Source: Pseudomonadales bacterium (GTDB lineage Bacteria; Pseudomonadota; Gammaproteobacteria; Pseudomonadales; Halieaceae). From it: a stretch of 64,000 nucleotides of DNA. Every line of letters begins with the position of its first letter. The first letter of the stretch is position 1. Location of the stretch: assembly GCA_024234735.1 (NCBI GenBank), contig JACKNV010000001.1:806001-870000 (forward strand), written 5' to 3'. This document shows positions 25,148 through 33,689 of the stretch, piece after piece. A model generated the notes under the pieces. It was not told the origin of the DNA. It worked only from the letters and a program-made list of their open reading frames with translations, and ran no database searches. The position numbers and the translations under genes were made by a program.

Positions 25148-26250
25148 TGCCCCTGTCACATTACCGGCCCCAGGACTACCAGGCGCTGCTGGACGCCAAG
25201 GTGGAGCGCACCACTGCCCTGCTCGCCCCTTACGACGCGCCCCAGCCGCAAGTCTACCCCTCCCCCCCGAGCGGGTTTCGCATGCGTGCCGAGTTCCGGC
25301 TGTGGCACCAGGGGGACGAACTCAACTACGTCATGTTCCCCCCCGGGGACAAGACCACCCCGGTGGTCGTCGACGATTTCCCCATCGCCTGCGAGCGCAT
25401 CCGGGAACTCATGCCGCGGCTGCGCGCGGCACTGATACCCAGTCCGACGCTGCGCCGGCGTTTGTTCCAGGTGGAATTCCTCGCCACCCTGGCCGGCGAT
25501 ACCCTGATCACCCTGGTGTATCACCGCAAACTCGATGACGACTGGGATGCCGAGGCAGGCGCGCTGGCGCAGGCGCTGGGTGTATCCCTGGTGGGCCGCA
25601 GCCGCGGCCAGAAGCGGGTCATCGGCCGCGACTTCGTCCGCGAATCACTGCCGGTCGAGGGCCGCCGGCTCAGCTACGTGCAGTATGAACAGGCGTTCAC
25701 CCAGCCCAATGCCCTGGTCAATATCAGTATGCTCGGCTGGGCCTGCGAGCGCGCCGCCGGCCTGACGGGCGACCTGCTGGAACTGTATTGCGGCAACGGC
25801 AACTTCACCCTGGCATTGGCCCCCCATTTCAACCAGGTGGTCGCCACCGAACTGGCCAAGACCTCGGTGCGCGCGGCGCGCGACAACATCGCCGCCAACG
25901 CGGTGGACAACGTGCAGGTCATCCGCCTGTCGGCGGCGGAAGTCACCGAGGCGATGGCCGGTACGCGTCAGTTCAGGCGCCTCGCCGACCTGCCCAAACC
26001 CCTGCAGGACTATCAACTGGACACGCTGTTCGTCGACCCGCCGCGCGCTGGCCTGGACGAGCACACGCTGGCGATGGCGGCGTCATTTGCGGCGGTGATC
26101 TACGTCTCCTGCAACCCCGCCACCCTGGCCGCCAACCTGCAAAGACTGCACGCCACGCACTGGATCGCCGATTTCGCCCTGTTCGATCAGTTCCCCTATA
26201 CTGCGCACATGGAATGTGCAGTGTTGCTGCGCAAGCGCACCCACCAGTAG
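25147..26250 (+). CDS. trmA: tRNA (uracil-5-)-methyltransferase TrmA
   Basis: SAM-dependent enzyme that makes 5-methyluridine at tRNA position 54. The 367-residue protein has the SAM motif LLELYCGNGNFTLAL, the VDPPRAGLD motif, the nucleophile Cys322 in YVSCNPATLAANL and the general base Glu356 in HMECAVLL. Length equals E. coli TrmA, and no TRAM domain or FeS cysteines are present, excluding RlmD/RlmC. ATG 25147 overlaps the ybiB stop; the frame extends upstream but there overlies ybiB. Confidence 0.96.
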   Translation: MPLSHYRPQDYQALLDAKVERTTALLAPYDAPQPQVYPSPPSGFRMRAEFRLWHQGDELNYVMFPPGDKTTPVVVDDFPIACERIRELMPRLRAALIPSPTLRRRLFQVEFLATLAGDTLITLVYHRKLDDDWDAEAGALAQALGVSLVGRSRGQKRVIGRDFVRESLPVEGRRLSYVQYEQAFTQPNALVNISMLGWACERAAGLTGDLLELYCGNGNFTLALAPHFNQVVATELAKTSVRAARDNIAANAVDNVQVIRLSAAEVTEAMAGTRQFRRLADLPKPLQDYQLDTLFVDPPRAGLDEHTLAMAASFAAVIYVSCNPATLAANLQRLHATHWIADFALFDQFPYTAHMECAVLLRKRTHQ

Positions 26251-26284
26251 TGCCCCGGCACGACAGCTGATCAAGGAGGCCACC

Positions 26285-26569
26285 ATGTCATCTGCCAAAC
26301 TCTCCGCCGCCGAGATCGAAGAACGTCTGCAGAGCCTACCCGACTGGGGGCTGGACCAGCACAAACTGTTCCGCCATTTCGTGTTCGAGAATTTTGTCGA
26401 CGCCTTCGGCTTCATGGCCCAGGTGGCCCTGCTGGCGGAAACCCTGAACCACCACCCGGAGTGGTCCAACGTCTACAACCGGGTGGAAATCTATCTCACC
26501 AGCCACGACGTGGACGGCATTTCGGAGCGCGACTTCACCCTGGCCAGGCGCATAGACAGCCTCCTGTAG
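26285..26569 (+). CDS. phhB: Pterin-4a-carbinolamine dehydratase
   Basis: Dehydrates 4a-hydroxytetrahydropterin, recycling the cofactor of aromatic amino acid hydroxylases. The 94-residue protein has the family signature ETLNHHPEWSNVYNRVEIYL and the later TSHDVDGISERDF. GGAGG lies 4-8 bp before the ATG. No phenylalanine hydroxylase gene is in the window, so its role here (cofactor recycling or another moonlighting function) is open. Confidence 0.94.
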   Translation: MSSAKLSAAEIEERLQSLPDWGLDQHKLFRHFVFENFVDAFGFMAQVALLAETLNHHPEWSNVYNRVEIYLTSHDVDGISERDFTLARRIDSLL

Positions 26570-26582
26570 CCCCCGGCGCGGG

Positions 26583-27473
26583 TCAGCAGCGAATCCCGAA
26601 GGCCAGCAGACCGCGCCCCAGCACCTCGTCGAGGCGGTCCGCGTCGGCAGCGTTGATCTCGATGTGGCGCAGTTGCAACTTGCGGTACAGCTCGCGGCGC
26701 AGCAGTTTTGCCGACAGCGCCTGGGCCGGGATATCGGCATCCCAGCAGTCGATGTAGACACTGCCCTCGGGGACGTAAAAATCCGCCTGTACCAGCTCCT
26801 CGGTGGGCAGGGCCCGCTGGTAGGCGTGCGCCAGCTGGGCCAGGTACAGCCAGTTGCACACCCGGGTTTCCAGCGGCGTGGCCAGGCGGTGCCCGTCCAC
26901 ACCCTGGCAGGGCACGGTGGCGCTGGCGGCACTGAACAGGTCAGGCCCACCCTCCACGGAAGGCGCCACCGGTTGGCTCTGGTCCGACTGGCGAGTGAGT
27001 TCCCGGTGGATGACCGGGTTGTCGATGATCTCGTGGGGCCAGGTGACGTAGAAGGCGCCGCTGTTCTCGCTCTCTTCCTGCAGCCCTCCCAGGGACTTGC
27101 CCAGGGCGGTCAGCTCCCAGCCCAGGATACTGTGGTGCTGCAGGCCCAGTTCGGCCAGCGCGCGGTTGATCTGGCGCGGATGCAAGCGCGGGTAATAGCG
27201 GCACATGGAGGCGGCGGTGATGCGCTGGTTGGATTCGATAGCCGCCAGCAGCGGGTGGTGCTGCAGGCGTTCCGGCCAGACGATATAGCGGCCGAAGCGG
27301 CTGCTCTGCTGGAAGCTGCCACCTTCAAACTCGCCCTTGGGGGTGAGCACCCAGGCGTCCCCGACGCGCTTTATCCAGCCGTAGTCCCGGAGGGTGGCGA
27401 ACAGTTGTTGCGTGGGAATCTTGAGCTGCCGCGCCAGCGCGGTGGTGGACAGCCTTTTATCCTCACCCTCCAC
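26583..27473 (-). CDS. Duplicated winged-helix protein with PD-(D/E)XK-like C-terminus, unknown function
   Basis: Not a named family to me. The 296-residue protein has two tandem copies of a module of about 70 residues (about 8-77 and 84-155); both read helix-turn-helix, W-x-LT-x-x-G, a GG, then Y-x-x-WP. Each resembles the winged-helix ANT/KilAC domain of phage antirepressors. The C-terminal 90 residues (about 205-290) look like a restriction-endonuclease fold: Glu in PLETRV, Asp in ADFYVPEG, the VYIDCWD strand, Lys in AKLLRREL. It starts 3 bp after the dUTPase stop, so the two form an operon. Confidence 0.6.
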   Translation of the reverse strand: MEGEDKRLSTTALARQLKIPTQQLFATLRDYGWIKRVGDAWVLTPKGEFEGGSFQQSSRFGRYIVWPERLQHHPLLAAIESNQRITAASMCRYYPRLHPRQINRALAELGLQHHSILGWELTALGKSLGGLQEESENSGAFYVTWPHEIIDNPVIHRELTRQSDQSQPVAPSVEGGPDLFSAASATVPCQGVDGHRLATPLETRVCNWLYLAQLAHAYQRALPTEELVQADFYVPEGSVYIDCWDADIPAQALSAKLLRRELYRKLQLRHIEINAADADRLDEVLGRGLLAFGIRC

Positions 27474-27476
27474 CGG

Positions 27477-28133
27477 CTAGGTTACCGCCACCAGTTCGCG
27501 ATAGCGCACGGACAGGGCCGCGTAAACTGCATCGGCATAGTCGGCGGCGCCCTGGTCAAGCCCCTGCAACAGTTCCACCAGGTGTTCGTTGTCTTCCCTG
27601 CCGGCCCAGGTCTTCACATAGCTGCCCTCCTGGTAACCGTGGTCCTGGCGGAAGAAATTGAGCACGTTCTTGCCCACGTAGGAGCTGTACAGGTTGTCGA
27701 AATCCAGCCCGCTGGCCAGCATCAGGTCCCAGAACAGCGAAGGTGAAAAACCCCTGGTCTGCAGGCAGTACAACGCCAGCTGTTCGGTCGCCTCGCGCAC
27801 GCCGAGGCCGGAGGGCCGGTGCGCCGCCAACTCGGCGACGATCTCGCTGGCGATCTGCTGCACCGACTTGCCGTCGCCAAACAGGGCCGACAGCCCGAAG
27901 TGCCAGATATCGATGACCTCCAGGCGCACCTGTTCGATATCCGGTGTCTGTTTTTTCCACCACTTGTAGCCGTAGTGCTCGATCAACTCGCCGCACTCGA
28001 TCCAGGCGGCCCGATACCAGGCAAAATCCTGATCCACCCAGTTCTCGTGAATCCGGGTATTCATGCGATGCTGCATCTGCAGCATGGTGATCATTGCCTG
28101 TTCCAACTCGCTCCTCCCTTTGCTGGAATCCAT
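27477..28133 (-). CDS. Dimeric all-alpha dUTPase-family protein
   Basis: All-alpha NTP pyrophosphatase of the dimeric dUTPase type, which hydrolyses dUTP or dUDP to dUMP and is unrelated to trimeric Dut. The metal-binding pattern is visible: WIECGELIEHYGYKWWKK (E-x-x-E) and EVIDIWHF (E-x-x-D), with a long helical C-terminal part containing YVGKNVLNFFRQDHGY. The start is uncertain: ATG 28133 or 28142, or a TTG at 28106 with GGAGG just upstream; the open frame above 28142 overlaps tRNA-Leu. It leads an operon with the winged-helix/nuclease-like gene. Confidence 0.85.
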   Translation of the reverse strand: MDSSKGRSELEQAMITMLQMQHRMNTRIHENWVDQDFAWYRAAWIECGELIEHYGYKWWKKQTPDIEQVRLEVIDIWHFGLSALFGDGKSVQQIASEIVAELAAHRPSGLGVREATEQLALYCLQTRGFSPSLFWDLMLASGLDFDNLYSSYVGKNVLNFFRQDHGYQEGSYVKTWAGREDNEHLVELLQGLDQGAADYADAVYAALSVRYRELVAVT

Positions 28134-28154
28134 CGCTCCCATCGCGGCCGTTAC

Positions 28155-28243
28155 TGGTGCCCGGGGCCGGAATCGAACCGGCACGACTGTTTCCAGTCGG
28201 GAGATTTTAAGTCTCCTGTGTCTACCAATTTCACCACCCGGGC
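28155..28243 (-). tRNA. tRNA-Leu (anticodon UAA)
   Basis: 89-nt class II tRNA with encoded CCA (28155-28157). The acceptor GCCCGGG pairs with CCCGGGC; anticodon TAA at 28207-28209 on the minus strand in loop CTTAAAA; long variable arm. It lies just upstream of the dUTPase gene on the same strand, and a TATGAT at 28286-28291 could be its -10. Confidence 0.97.
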
Positions 28244-28372
28244 GCGGGATGACATGCGAGGCCTGCCTCGTGTCGAGGCGGCGAAATCATAACACAGTTT
28301 TTTGCGCGCCGGCCCCGCCGGTGGGCTCGCATGCTACACTCTCGCGTCACTCCCGATACAGGCTCGCGGTAA

Positions 28373-31357
28373 ATGCGCCGGCTGGTTCTTGTCATCACGG
28401 GGCTGTTGCTGGCTTCGGTCGCGGCCTTGCTATTCACCTTTCGCTCGGAGTCCTCCGCGCTGCACGCGGTGCACTGGGCCATGGCCACTTTCACCGACCT
28501 GCGCCTGGAATTGCGCAACCCACACCTGGACGTATACGGGGGCACGCTGACGGCCGAGGAGATCCACCTGGTGAGCGACTCCGGCGAGGGCCCGGCGCTG
28601 GTGTCGCTGCTGGATGTCAGTGCCGGATTCTCACTTGGCGGGCTGTTGCTGACAGACAGCGCGGTTAGCGACCTGCGGGCCGGGTCCCTGCTGATTTATG
28701 TGTCAGACCAGAAAAGCCAGGATGCGCCGGCTCCCACCCAATGGCTGGGTTACCTCGGCTGGCTGCCGGCGCATCTGGAGCTTGGGCAGGTTCACCTGAT
28801 CACTGCTTCCGCCAACACCTGGATATTCCCACTCAAAGCGGTACGTGGCGAGCGTCTCGCCTCCGGGGATTACCGCCTGCTGGCCGCCGCCGACTACAGC
28901 GGTGAGCCCCTGTCCACCGAGCTGGACCTGTTCGAGCTGCACAGCCGGGGAGACCGCACTGGCGCCAGTGCCCGCCTGCTGCTGCAGGCGCCGCAAAGCG
29001 GCAGTATGATAAAGCTTGAGGGACAGTTGCAGGGCAGCAGCCGGCAATTCAGTTACGACGTTGCGGTGCATGCCGCTTACCGGGATATCAGCGATTTTCT
29101 CCAGGGTTTCGAGGGGGGCAAGAATCTGGCCGGTGCGCTGAGCCTGGAGGGCAAGGTGCGTGGCGACGAAGCGGGCCTAGCTCTCACGGACGGCCATTTC
29201 CTGCTGGACAACATGCCAGCCTACGGCTTCGAGGCCACCGGTGAGCTCGGCTACCAGTGGTCCGGCGATAGCCGTATCGAGCTGACGGCAAATGGCGAGC
29301 TGGCCTCGCTGGATTACCTGGTGGACTGGCTGGGAGCGGACGTGCCCGGGCTGGAGCGCGTGCAGAGCAGCGTGCAGCTCAGCGGCAGCCTCGACCGGCC
29401 GGTTATTTCGAGTTTCCTGCTCACAACCGGCAACACGGCCGGCCTGCAGCTGAGCCTGAGCGGCGCGCAGATCAAACTCTATCCAGAGGATGTAGACGCG
29501 CCCAGCGGCAACACGGTATTTGTCGATGCCCAGGGCCCCTCGGCGAAGGTCCTGCAGCCGTGGCTGGGGGAGCTGCCCTACGACCCGGGCCCGTGGCGTG
29601 CCAGCGCCCGGCTGAGCGGCAACGAGCAGGCGCTGGCGGTTGCCGACCTGGTGGTGGAGACGGGCACCCCGGAGACCGTGCAACTGCGCGCCACCGGCGG
29701 CATAGCGAACATCGCGCTGCCCGCCACCGGTGAGCAGTCCGCGCCCGCCGCCAGCGGCATAGCCCTGCACCTGCAGGCGCTGGTGCCGGATTCCGCGCAG
29801 CTGGAGCCCTACCTCGGCCGCGAGCTGCCACCCTATCACGAAGTGCGCGCCTCGCTGGATCTGGCCGGAGACCAGCAGGCCCTGCAACTCACGGCGGGTG
29901 AAGTGACGATCGAGGCCAGCGATACGCTGGCCAGGATAAGCGCCCTGCAGGCGCAGTGGTACCCCGGCAAAAAACAGCCCTTATCAGCCGTTCGGGGGGA
30001 TATCAGCCTCGCCCTGAGCGATTTCGCCGCACTGTCGCAGTACACCAGCGTGGAAGTGCCGGTGCTGGGGCCGGTGCGCGTCACCGCGCAGCTGCGCCAG
30101 CAGGGGGCCCGATTCGATCTCCGGGATATCGTCGCCAGCATCGAATCACCGGGGTTCACCCTCCAGGCGCAGGGCGCCATCGCCGACCTCACCGGACTGG
30201 CGCGGCCCGCCATACAGGCCCACATCAACTTCGCCGATCCGGAGTTGCTGCAGGTGGTGGCAAAGCTACCGCTACAACCCCTGGAGGCCGACCTGCAGGT
30301 GAGCAGCTCCGAGGCCGGTGTGCACGCCTTATTGGAAGCGGAAATCGGGCGCAACAACTTGCGCGCCGACAGTGTTGTCGCATTTGACGAGGGCGCCGTG
30401 CAAAGCCTGCAGTTCTCGGTGGTTACACCACACCTGTACCTGGCGGACCTGTTCAGCGTGCACCAGAGCCTCCTGGCGGCACAGGCCGCTCCCGCCGGGG
30501 AAGACGAGCCGGTGGCGCCGCTGGAGCGACTGCGGCGCTCGCCGCCGGGTTTTCCGGTGGACGCCGCCGTCAGTATCGGCGGCATCAGCGGCGACAACAC
30601 GCATATTGACAGCCTGGCATTGAGAGTCACTGGCCGGGACCACCGCTACACTCTGGAGAATTTCTCCATTGTCTACGGCAGCGCCCTGGCCGAGGCCCGG
30701 GGTATCGTCGATATCCAGGCGCGCCCGGCGGCTGTCAGCCTGGCGGCCAGTGCCACCGCCCTGCCCATTGCCGCCATCCTCGCGGACGCCGGGGTCAGCA
30801 GCAGTGCCAGCGGCGAACTGACGGTGCTCGGCGGCGTAACCCTCACCGGGGACAGCGGCGCGGAGCTGATCGCCAACCTCAACGGCAGCGTGGCCGTGGC
30901 GCTGGAAGACGCAGTCATCGAGGGCGCAGCCTACGACTTGCTCGCCACCGACCTGCTGGCCTGGATCTACTCCGGTGCGATGGCCGAGGACTCCACCTTC
31001 ATCGATTGCACCATGGCGAAGTTCGACTTTCGCCAGGGTGTTGCCAGCTCCGACAGCCTGTACATCGAATCTCCCAGGATGGTCGCCACCGGCAGCGCCG
31101 AATTCGACCTGGTCAGGCAGCGCATGGACCTGCGCATCACCCCGCTGTCCAAGTCGCGCAGCCTGCAGGTACCCTCGGAAGTCAGGCTGCACGGCAAAAT
31201 GAGCAAACCCGAAGCCAGTATTTCTGCAGTCAGTGCGGTGGCCGATGCGGCCTCTTCGGCGCTCATGCTGATTCCTGAGCTCACCATGAAGCTGTTCGGT
31301 GTCAAGCAACAGTCGGCCGGCAGCTACCGCCCCTGCAAGGCGGAACTGGGCGGCTAG
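28373..31357 (+). CDS. AsmA-like periplasmic protein
   Basis: Large envelope protein of 994 residues with an N-terminal membrane anchor (about 3-22) and an almost entirely beta-stranded periplasmic body, the pattern of AsmA/TamB/YdbH-type proteins thought to bridge the membranes and move phospholipids. The C-terminal region contains the AsmA-like stretch LLATDLLAWIYSGAMAEDST and a repeated pattern ending VRLHGKMSKPEASIS. Exact subfamily is not clear. The start ATG 28373 has no strong ribosome site. It precedes the NSS transporter by 67 bp on the same strand. Confidence 0.8.
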   Translation: MRRLVLVITGLLLASVAALLFTFRSESSALHAVHWAMATFTDLRLELRNPHLDVYGGTLTAEEIHLVSDSGEGPALVSLLDVSAGFSLGGLLLTDSAVSDLRAGSLLIYVSDQKSQDAPAPTQWLGYLGWLPAHLELGQVHLITASANTWIFPLKAVRGERLASGDYRLLAAADYSGEPLSTELDLFELHSRGDRTGASARLLLQAPQSGSMIKLEGQLQGSSRQFSYDVAVHAAYRDISDFLQGFEGGKNLAGALSLEGKVRGDEAGLALTDGHFLLDNMPAYGFEATGELGYQWSGDSRIELTANGELASLDYLVDWLGADVPGLERVQSSVQLSGSLDRPVISSFLLTTGNTAGLQLSLSGAQIKLYPEDVDAPSGNTVFVDAQGPSAKVLQPWLGELPYDPGPWRASARLSGNEQALAVADLVVETGTPETVQLRATGGIANIALPATGEQSAPAASGIALHLQALVPDSAQLEPYLGRELPPYHEVRASLDLAGDQQALQLTAGEVTIEASDTLARISALQAQWYPGKKQPLSAVRGDISLALSDFAALSQYTSVEVPVLGPVRVTAQLRQQGARFDLRDIVASIESPGFTLQAQGAIADLTGLARPAIQAHINFADPELLQVVAKLPLQPLEADLQVSSSEAGVHALLEAEIGRNNLRADSVVAFDEGAVQSLQFSVVTPHLYLADLFSVHQSLLAAQAAPAGEDEPVAPLERLRRSPPGFPVDAAVSIGGISGDNTHIDSLALRVTGRDHRYTLENFSIVYGSALAEARGIVDIQARPAAVSLAASATALPIAAILADAGVSSSASGELTVLGGVTLTGDSGAELIANLNGSVAVALEDAVIEGAAYDLLATDLLAWIYSGAMAEDSTFIDCTMAKFDFRQGVASSDSLYIESPRMVATGSAEFDLVRQRMDLRITPLSKSRSLQVPSEVRLHGKMSKPEASISAVSAVADAASSALMLIPELTMKLFGVKQQSAGSYRPCKAELGG

Positions 31358-31424
31358 CATCTGCGATGCGGCCCGGCTTCGTGCTAGACTCGGCCCACAG
31401 CAAGAATAAACCACAGGGCGTGGT

Positions 31425-32774
31425 ATGGCGTCGGCAAGAGGCGAGTTCAGTTCCCGTTTTGGTTTTGTGATGGCCGCAGCGGGCAGCGCCGTCGGCCTGG
31501 GCAACATCTGGGGGTTTCCCACCCAGGCGGCGAGCAATGGCGGCGCGGCTTTCCTGCTCGTTTACCTGGTGGTGGCCTTCACCCTCGCCTACCCGGCGCT
31601 GATGGCGGAGTTGATCATCGGCCGCCACGCCCATGCCAATGCCGTGTCCGCGTTGCGGCAGGTAGCCAATAACCGCGGCCAGCGCTTGGTAGGCGGGCTG
31701 ACCGGCATTGTCGGCTTTGTCGTCGCCAGCCTGATACTCAGTTTCTATGCCATAGTGGCCGGGTGGATGATGGCTTTCTGCGGCGCCTCGCTGGCGACCC
31801 TGAGCGGAGCCGAAGACCTGGCCGCGTGGCTGACCAGTTTCTCGCTGGAGTGCAATCTCCTGTCGATGGCCGTGTTTCTGGCCCTGACCATTGCCATCGT
31901 CGGCAAAGGTGTCAACGACGGCATCGAGCGTTGGTCGTCCCGGTTGATGCCAGCGCTGTTGCTGACCCTGGTGCTGTTGGTGGCGTACGTGCTGACCCTG
32001 GATGGCGCCCTGCAGGGCCTCAAGGTGTACCTGTTGCCGGACTTCAGCCGCGCCCTGGCACCGGATCTCATTCTCAAAGCACTGGGCGCCGCGTTTTTCT
32101 CGCTGTCGCTGGGTGTGGGCACCATGCTGATCTACGGCTCCTACCTGGACGACAGGCAGAACCTGCCCCTGGTGGGCGGCATGGTCACCGCCGTGGATAT
32201 CGGCATTGCCGTGCTGGCGGGCTTCCTGGTGTTGCCGGCGATGTACGTGGCGCTGCACAACGGGGTGGAAATCTTCAGCGCCGGAGGCCAATTGATTTCC
32301 GAGGACACGCTTATCTTCACCGTGCTGCCCGACCTGTTTGCCCGCATGGGGCTCGCGGGGAGTGTAGTGTCCCTGTTTTTCTTCTTTCTCATGGGTATCG
32401 CCGCCCTCACCTCGTCGATCTCCATGCTGGAGGTGCCGGTGGCCTATACCGTCGAGACCTACGGCACCGGGCGCAAGCAGGCGGCCGTGGCGATCGGTTG
32501 CGCCATCGGTGTGGTGAGCGCGGTTATCCTGCTGGATTTCGCCGACCTGTTCGGCCTCGTGGTAACCCTCACCACCCGTTACAGCCAACCCCTGATCGGC
32601 TTCGTGTTCTGTATCTACGCCGGCTGGATATGGCACCGCGACAAACTGTTGCAGGAGTTGCGCAAAGGCAACCCGGAAGTGGCCAGCGGCCTGTTCTGGA
32701 AAATCTGGCCCTGGTGGGTACGGTTTTTCTGCCCGGCAATTATCCTGGCGATTTTCGTCCAGTCCCTGCTGTGA
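31425..32774 (+). CDS. Sodium-dependent transporter of the NSS (SNF) family
   Basis: Sodium symporter of the LeuT-fold neurotransmitter:sodium symporter family, probably for an amino acid or related amine. The 449 residues begin with the signature SRFGFVMAAAGSAVGLGNIW and contain about eleven hydrophobic helices, including GVGTMLIYGSYL and ALTSSISMLEV (TM6 and TM8 regions). Eleven rather than twelve helices is common in bacterial members. The substrate cannot be read from sequence. It converges with the lipoprotein gene, leaving 12 bp between stops. Confidence 0.9.
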   Translation: MASARGEFSSRFGFVMAAAGSAVGLGNIWGFPTQAASNGGAAFLLVYLVVAFTLAYPALMAELIIGRHAHANAVSALRQVANNRGQRLVGGLTGIVGFVVASLILSFYAIVAGWMMAFCGASLATLSGAEDLAAWLTSFSLECNLLSMAVFLALTIAIVGKGVNDGIERWSSRLMPALLLTLVLLVAYVLTLDGALQGLKVYLLPDFSRALAPDLILKALGAAFFSLSLGVGTMLIYGSYLDDRQNLPLVGGMVTAVDIGIAVLAGFLVLPAMYVALHNGVEIFSAGGQLISEDTLIFTVLPDLFARMGLAGSVVSLFFFFLMGIAALTSSISMLEVPVAYTVETYGTGRKQAAVAIGCAIGVVSAVILLDFADLFGLVVTLTTRYSQPLIGFVFCIYAGWIWHRDKLLQELRKGNPEVASGLFWKIWPWWVRFFCPAIILAIFVQSLL

Positions 32775-32786
32775 CCAGCTAGGCCG

Positions 32787-33248
32787 TCACTCGAGGGTGA
32801 TCTGGCCGGTCTCCTCCACCCGCTGGGTGGGCACCAGGCCCCGGAAATCGATCTTCGCGGCAAATCGGTAGGTCAGTTCATCACTGGGGGTCTGGCCCAG
32901 CCCGGCCAGCAGGCGTAACAACTGGAACAGTTTGAGGCTGGCCTGCAGCGTGACCACCTCCTCGCTGTAACCGCCTATCTCCGGCACGTCGTTGCTGACG
33001 CCGGTGATCACTTCGTGCCCCATCAGCTCGATACTGTAACTCACCCCGGAAATGTCCAGGCTCTGTTCGTTGGGGTTCTGCACCCGCAACTTTATCTCGA
33101 AGCGGGGGCCGCCGCCGTCGCTGGGCAGGCTGGTAAAGCTTTCCAGGGTGACGTTGGGGGGATCCATCTTGGTGGTGAGGCCGGCGCAACCGGCCAGCAA
33201 AACGCTGCACAGCAGCAGGTAAGCTATCGTATGGGCTCGCTCAGTCAT
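32787..33248 (-). CDS. LEA type 2-like lipoprotein
   Basis: Lipoprotein of 153 residues with a LEA14/WHy-like immunoglobulin fold domain. The signal peptide ends in the lipobox LLAGC (Cys23 or so). The mature part has the family look: a line VTLESFTSLPSD, FEIKLRVQNPNEQSLDISGV and GYSEEVVTLQ. The start ATG 33248 has GGAGG 8 bp upstream; the frame is open to 33287 but without signal-peptide character. Function in this family is poorly known; desiccation or envelope stress roles are only analogies. Confidence 0.85.
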   Translation of the reverse strand: MTERAHTIAYLLLCSVLLAGCAGLTTKMDPPNVTLESFTSLPSDGGGPRFEIKLRVQNPNEQSLDISGVSYSIELMGHEVITGVSNDVPEIGGYSEEVVTLQASLKLFQLLRLLAGLGQTPSDELTYRFAAKIDFRGLVPTQRVEETGQITLE

Positions 33249-33287
33249 GGGTGTCGCCTCCGTTGCGGTGTGTTGCGGCGCGTGCAT

Positions 33288-33473
33288 TCATGCCCGACCG
33301 TCTCCGCCGGAATTAAAAAAATAGAAACCATAGGCGACGCTGCCAAGGGCGAATACAGCCGCCACCCAGTCCCCGGTCCTGGCGAACATCCAGCAGCTGA
33401 AGACGAACATGGCAACGGCGACCAGCAGCGCCATTATGCGCGCGATGGGTGCCACTACTCCAGCTCTCCGCAT
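33288..33473 (-). CDS. Small two-helix membrane protein
   Basis: Short hydrophobic protein, about 61 residues from ATG 33473, with two membrane segments (MALLVAVAMFVFSCWMF and WVAAVFALGSVAYGFYFF). The frame stays open to ATG 33530 (80 residues), but the added part is charged and not obviously protein-like. A 19-codon frame with a strong GGAGGAG site (ATG about 33513, stop at 33455) overlaps its start, which could couple translation. No family recognised. It lies 39 bp upstream of the LEA14-like gene. Confidence 0.55.
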   Translation of the reverse strand: MRRAGVVAPIARIMALLVAVAMFVFSCWMFARTGDWVAAVFALGSVAYGFYFFNSGGDGRA

Positions 33474-33689
33474 GCTGCGGTTCGCCGGACCCACGCCTGC
33501 CACAGTCCCGACATGGAAACTCCTCCCCATTTTTGCCGCCCGAAGCAGCAGCTCCGCACCACACGCCCGCGCCCTGAGACAGCCCTGGAGCGCAAAACCC
33601 TAACGGCGCCGCGGGAGCGGTGGTGAGCCCCGTCGAAGGCTAACCGATCTGTGTTAAGGTAGCCAAAAAAACCACAAGTGAGCAAGCGT

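Noticed and set aside
26583..28133. Prophage remnant, suggested by antirepressor-like repeats and a phage-type dUTPase
   Set aside because: No integrase, structural or lysis genes nearby, GC content like the surroundings, and housekeeping genes on both sides.
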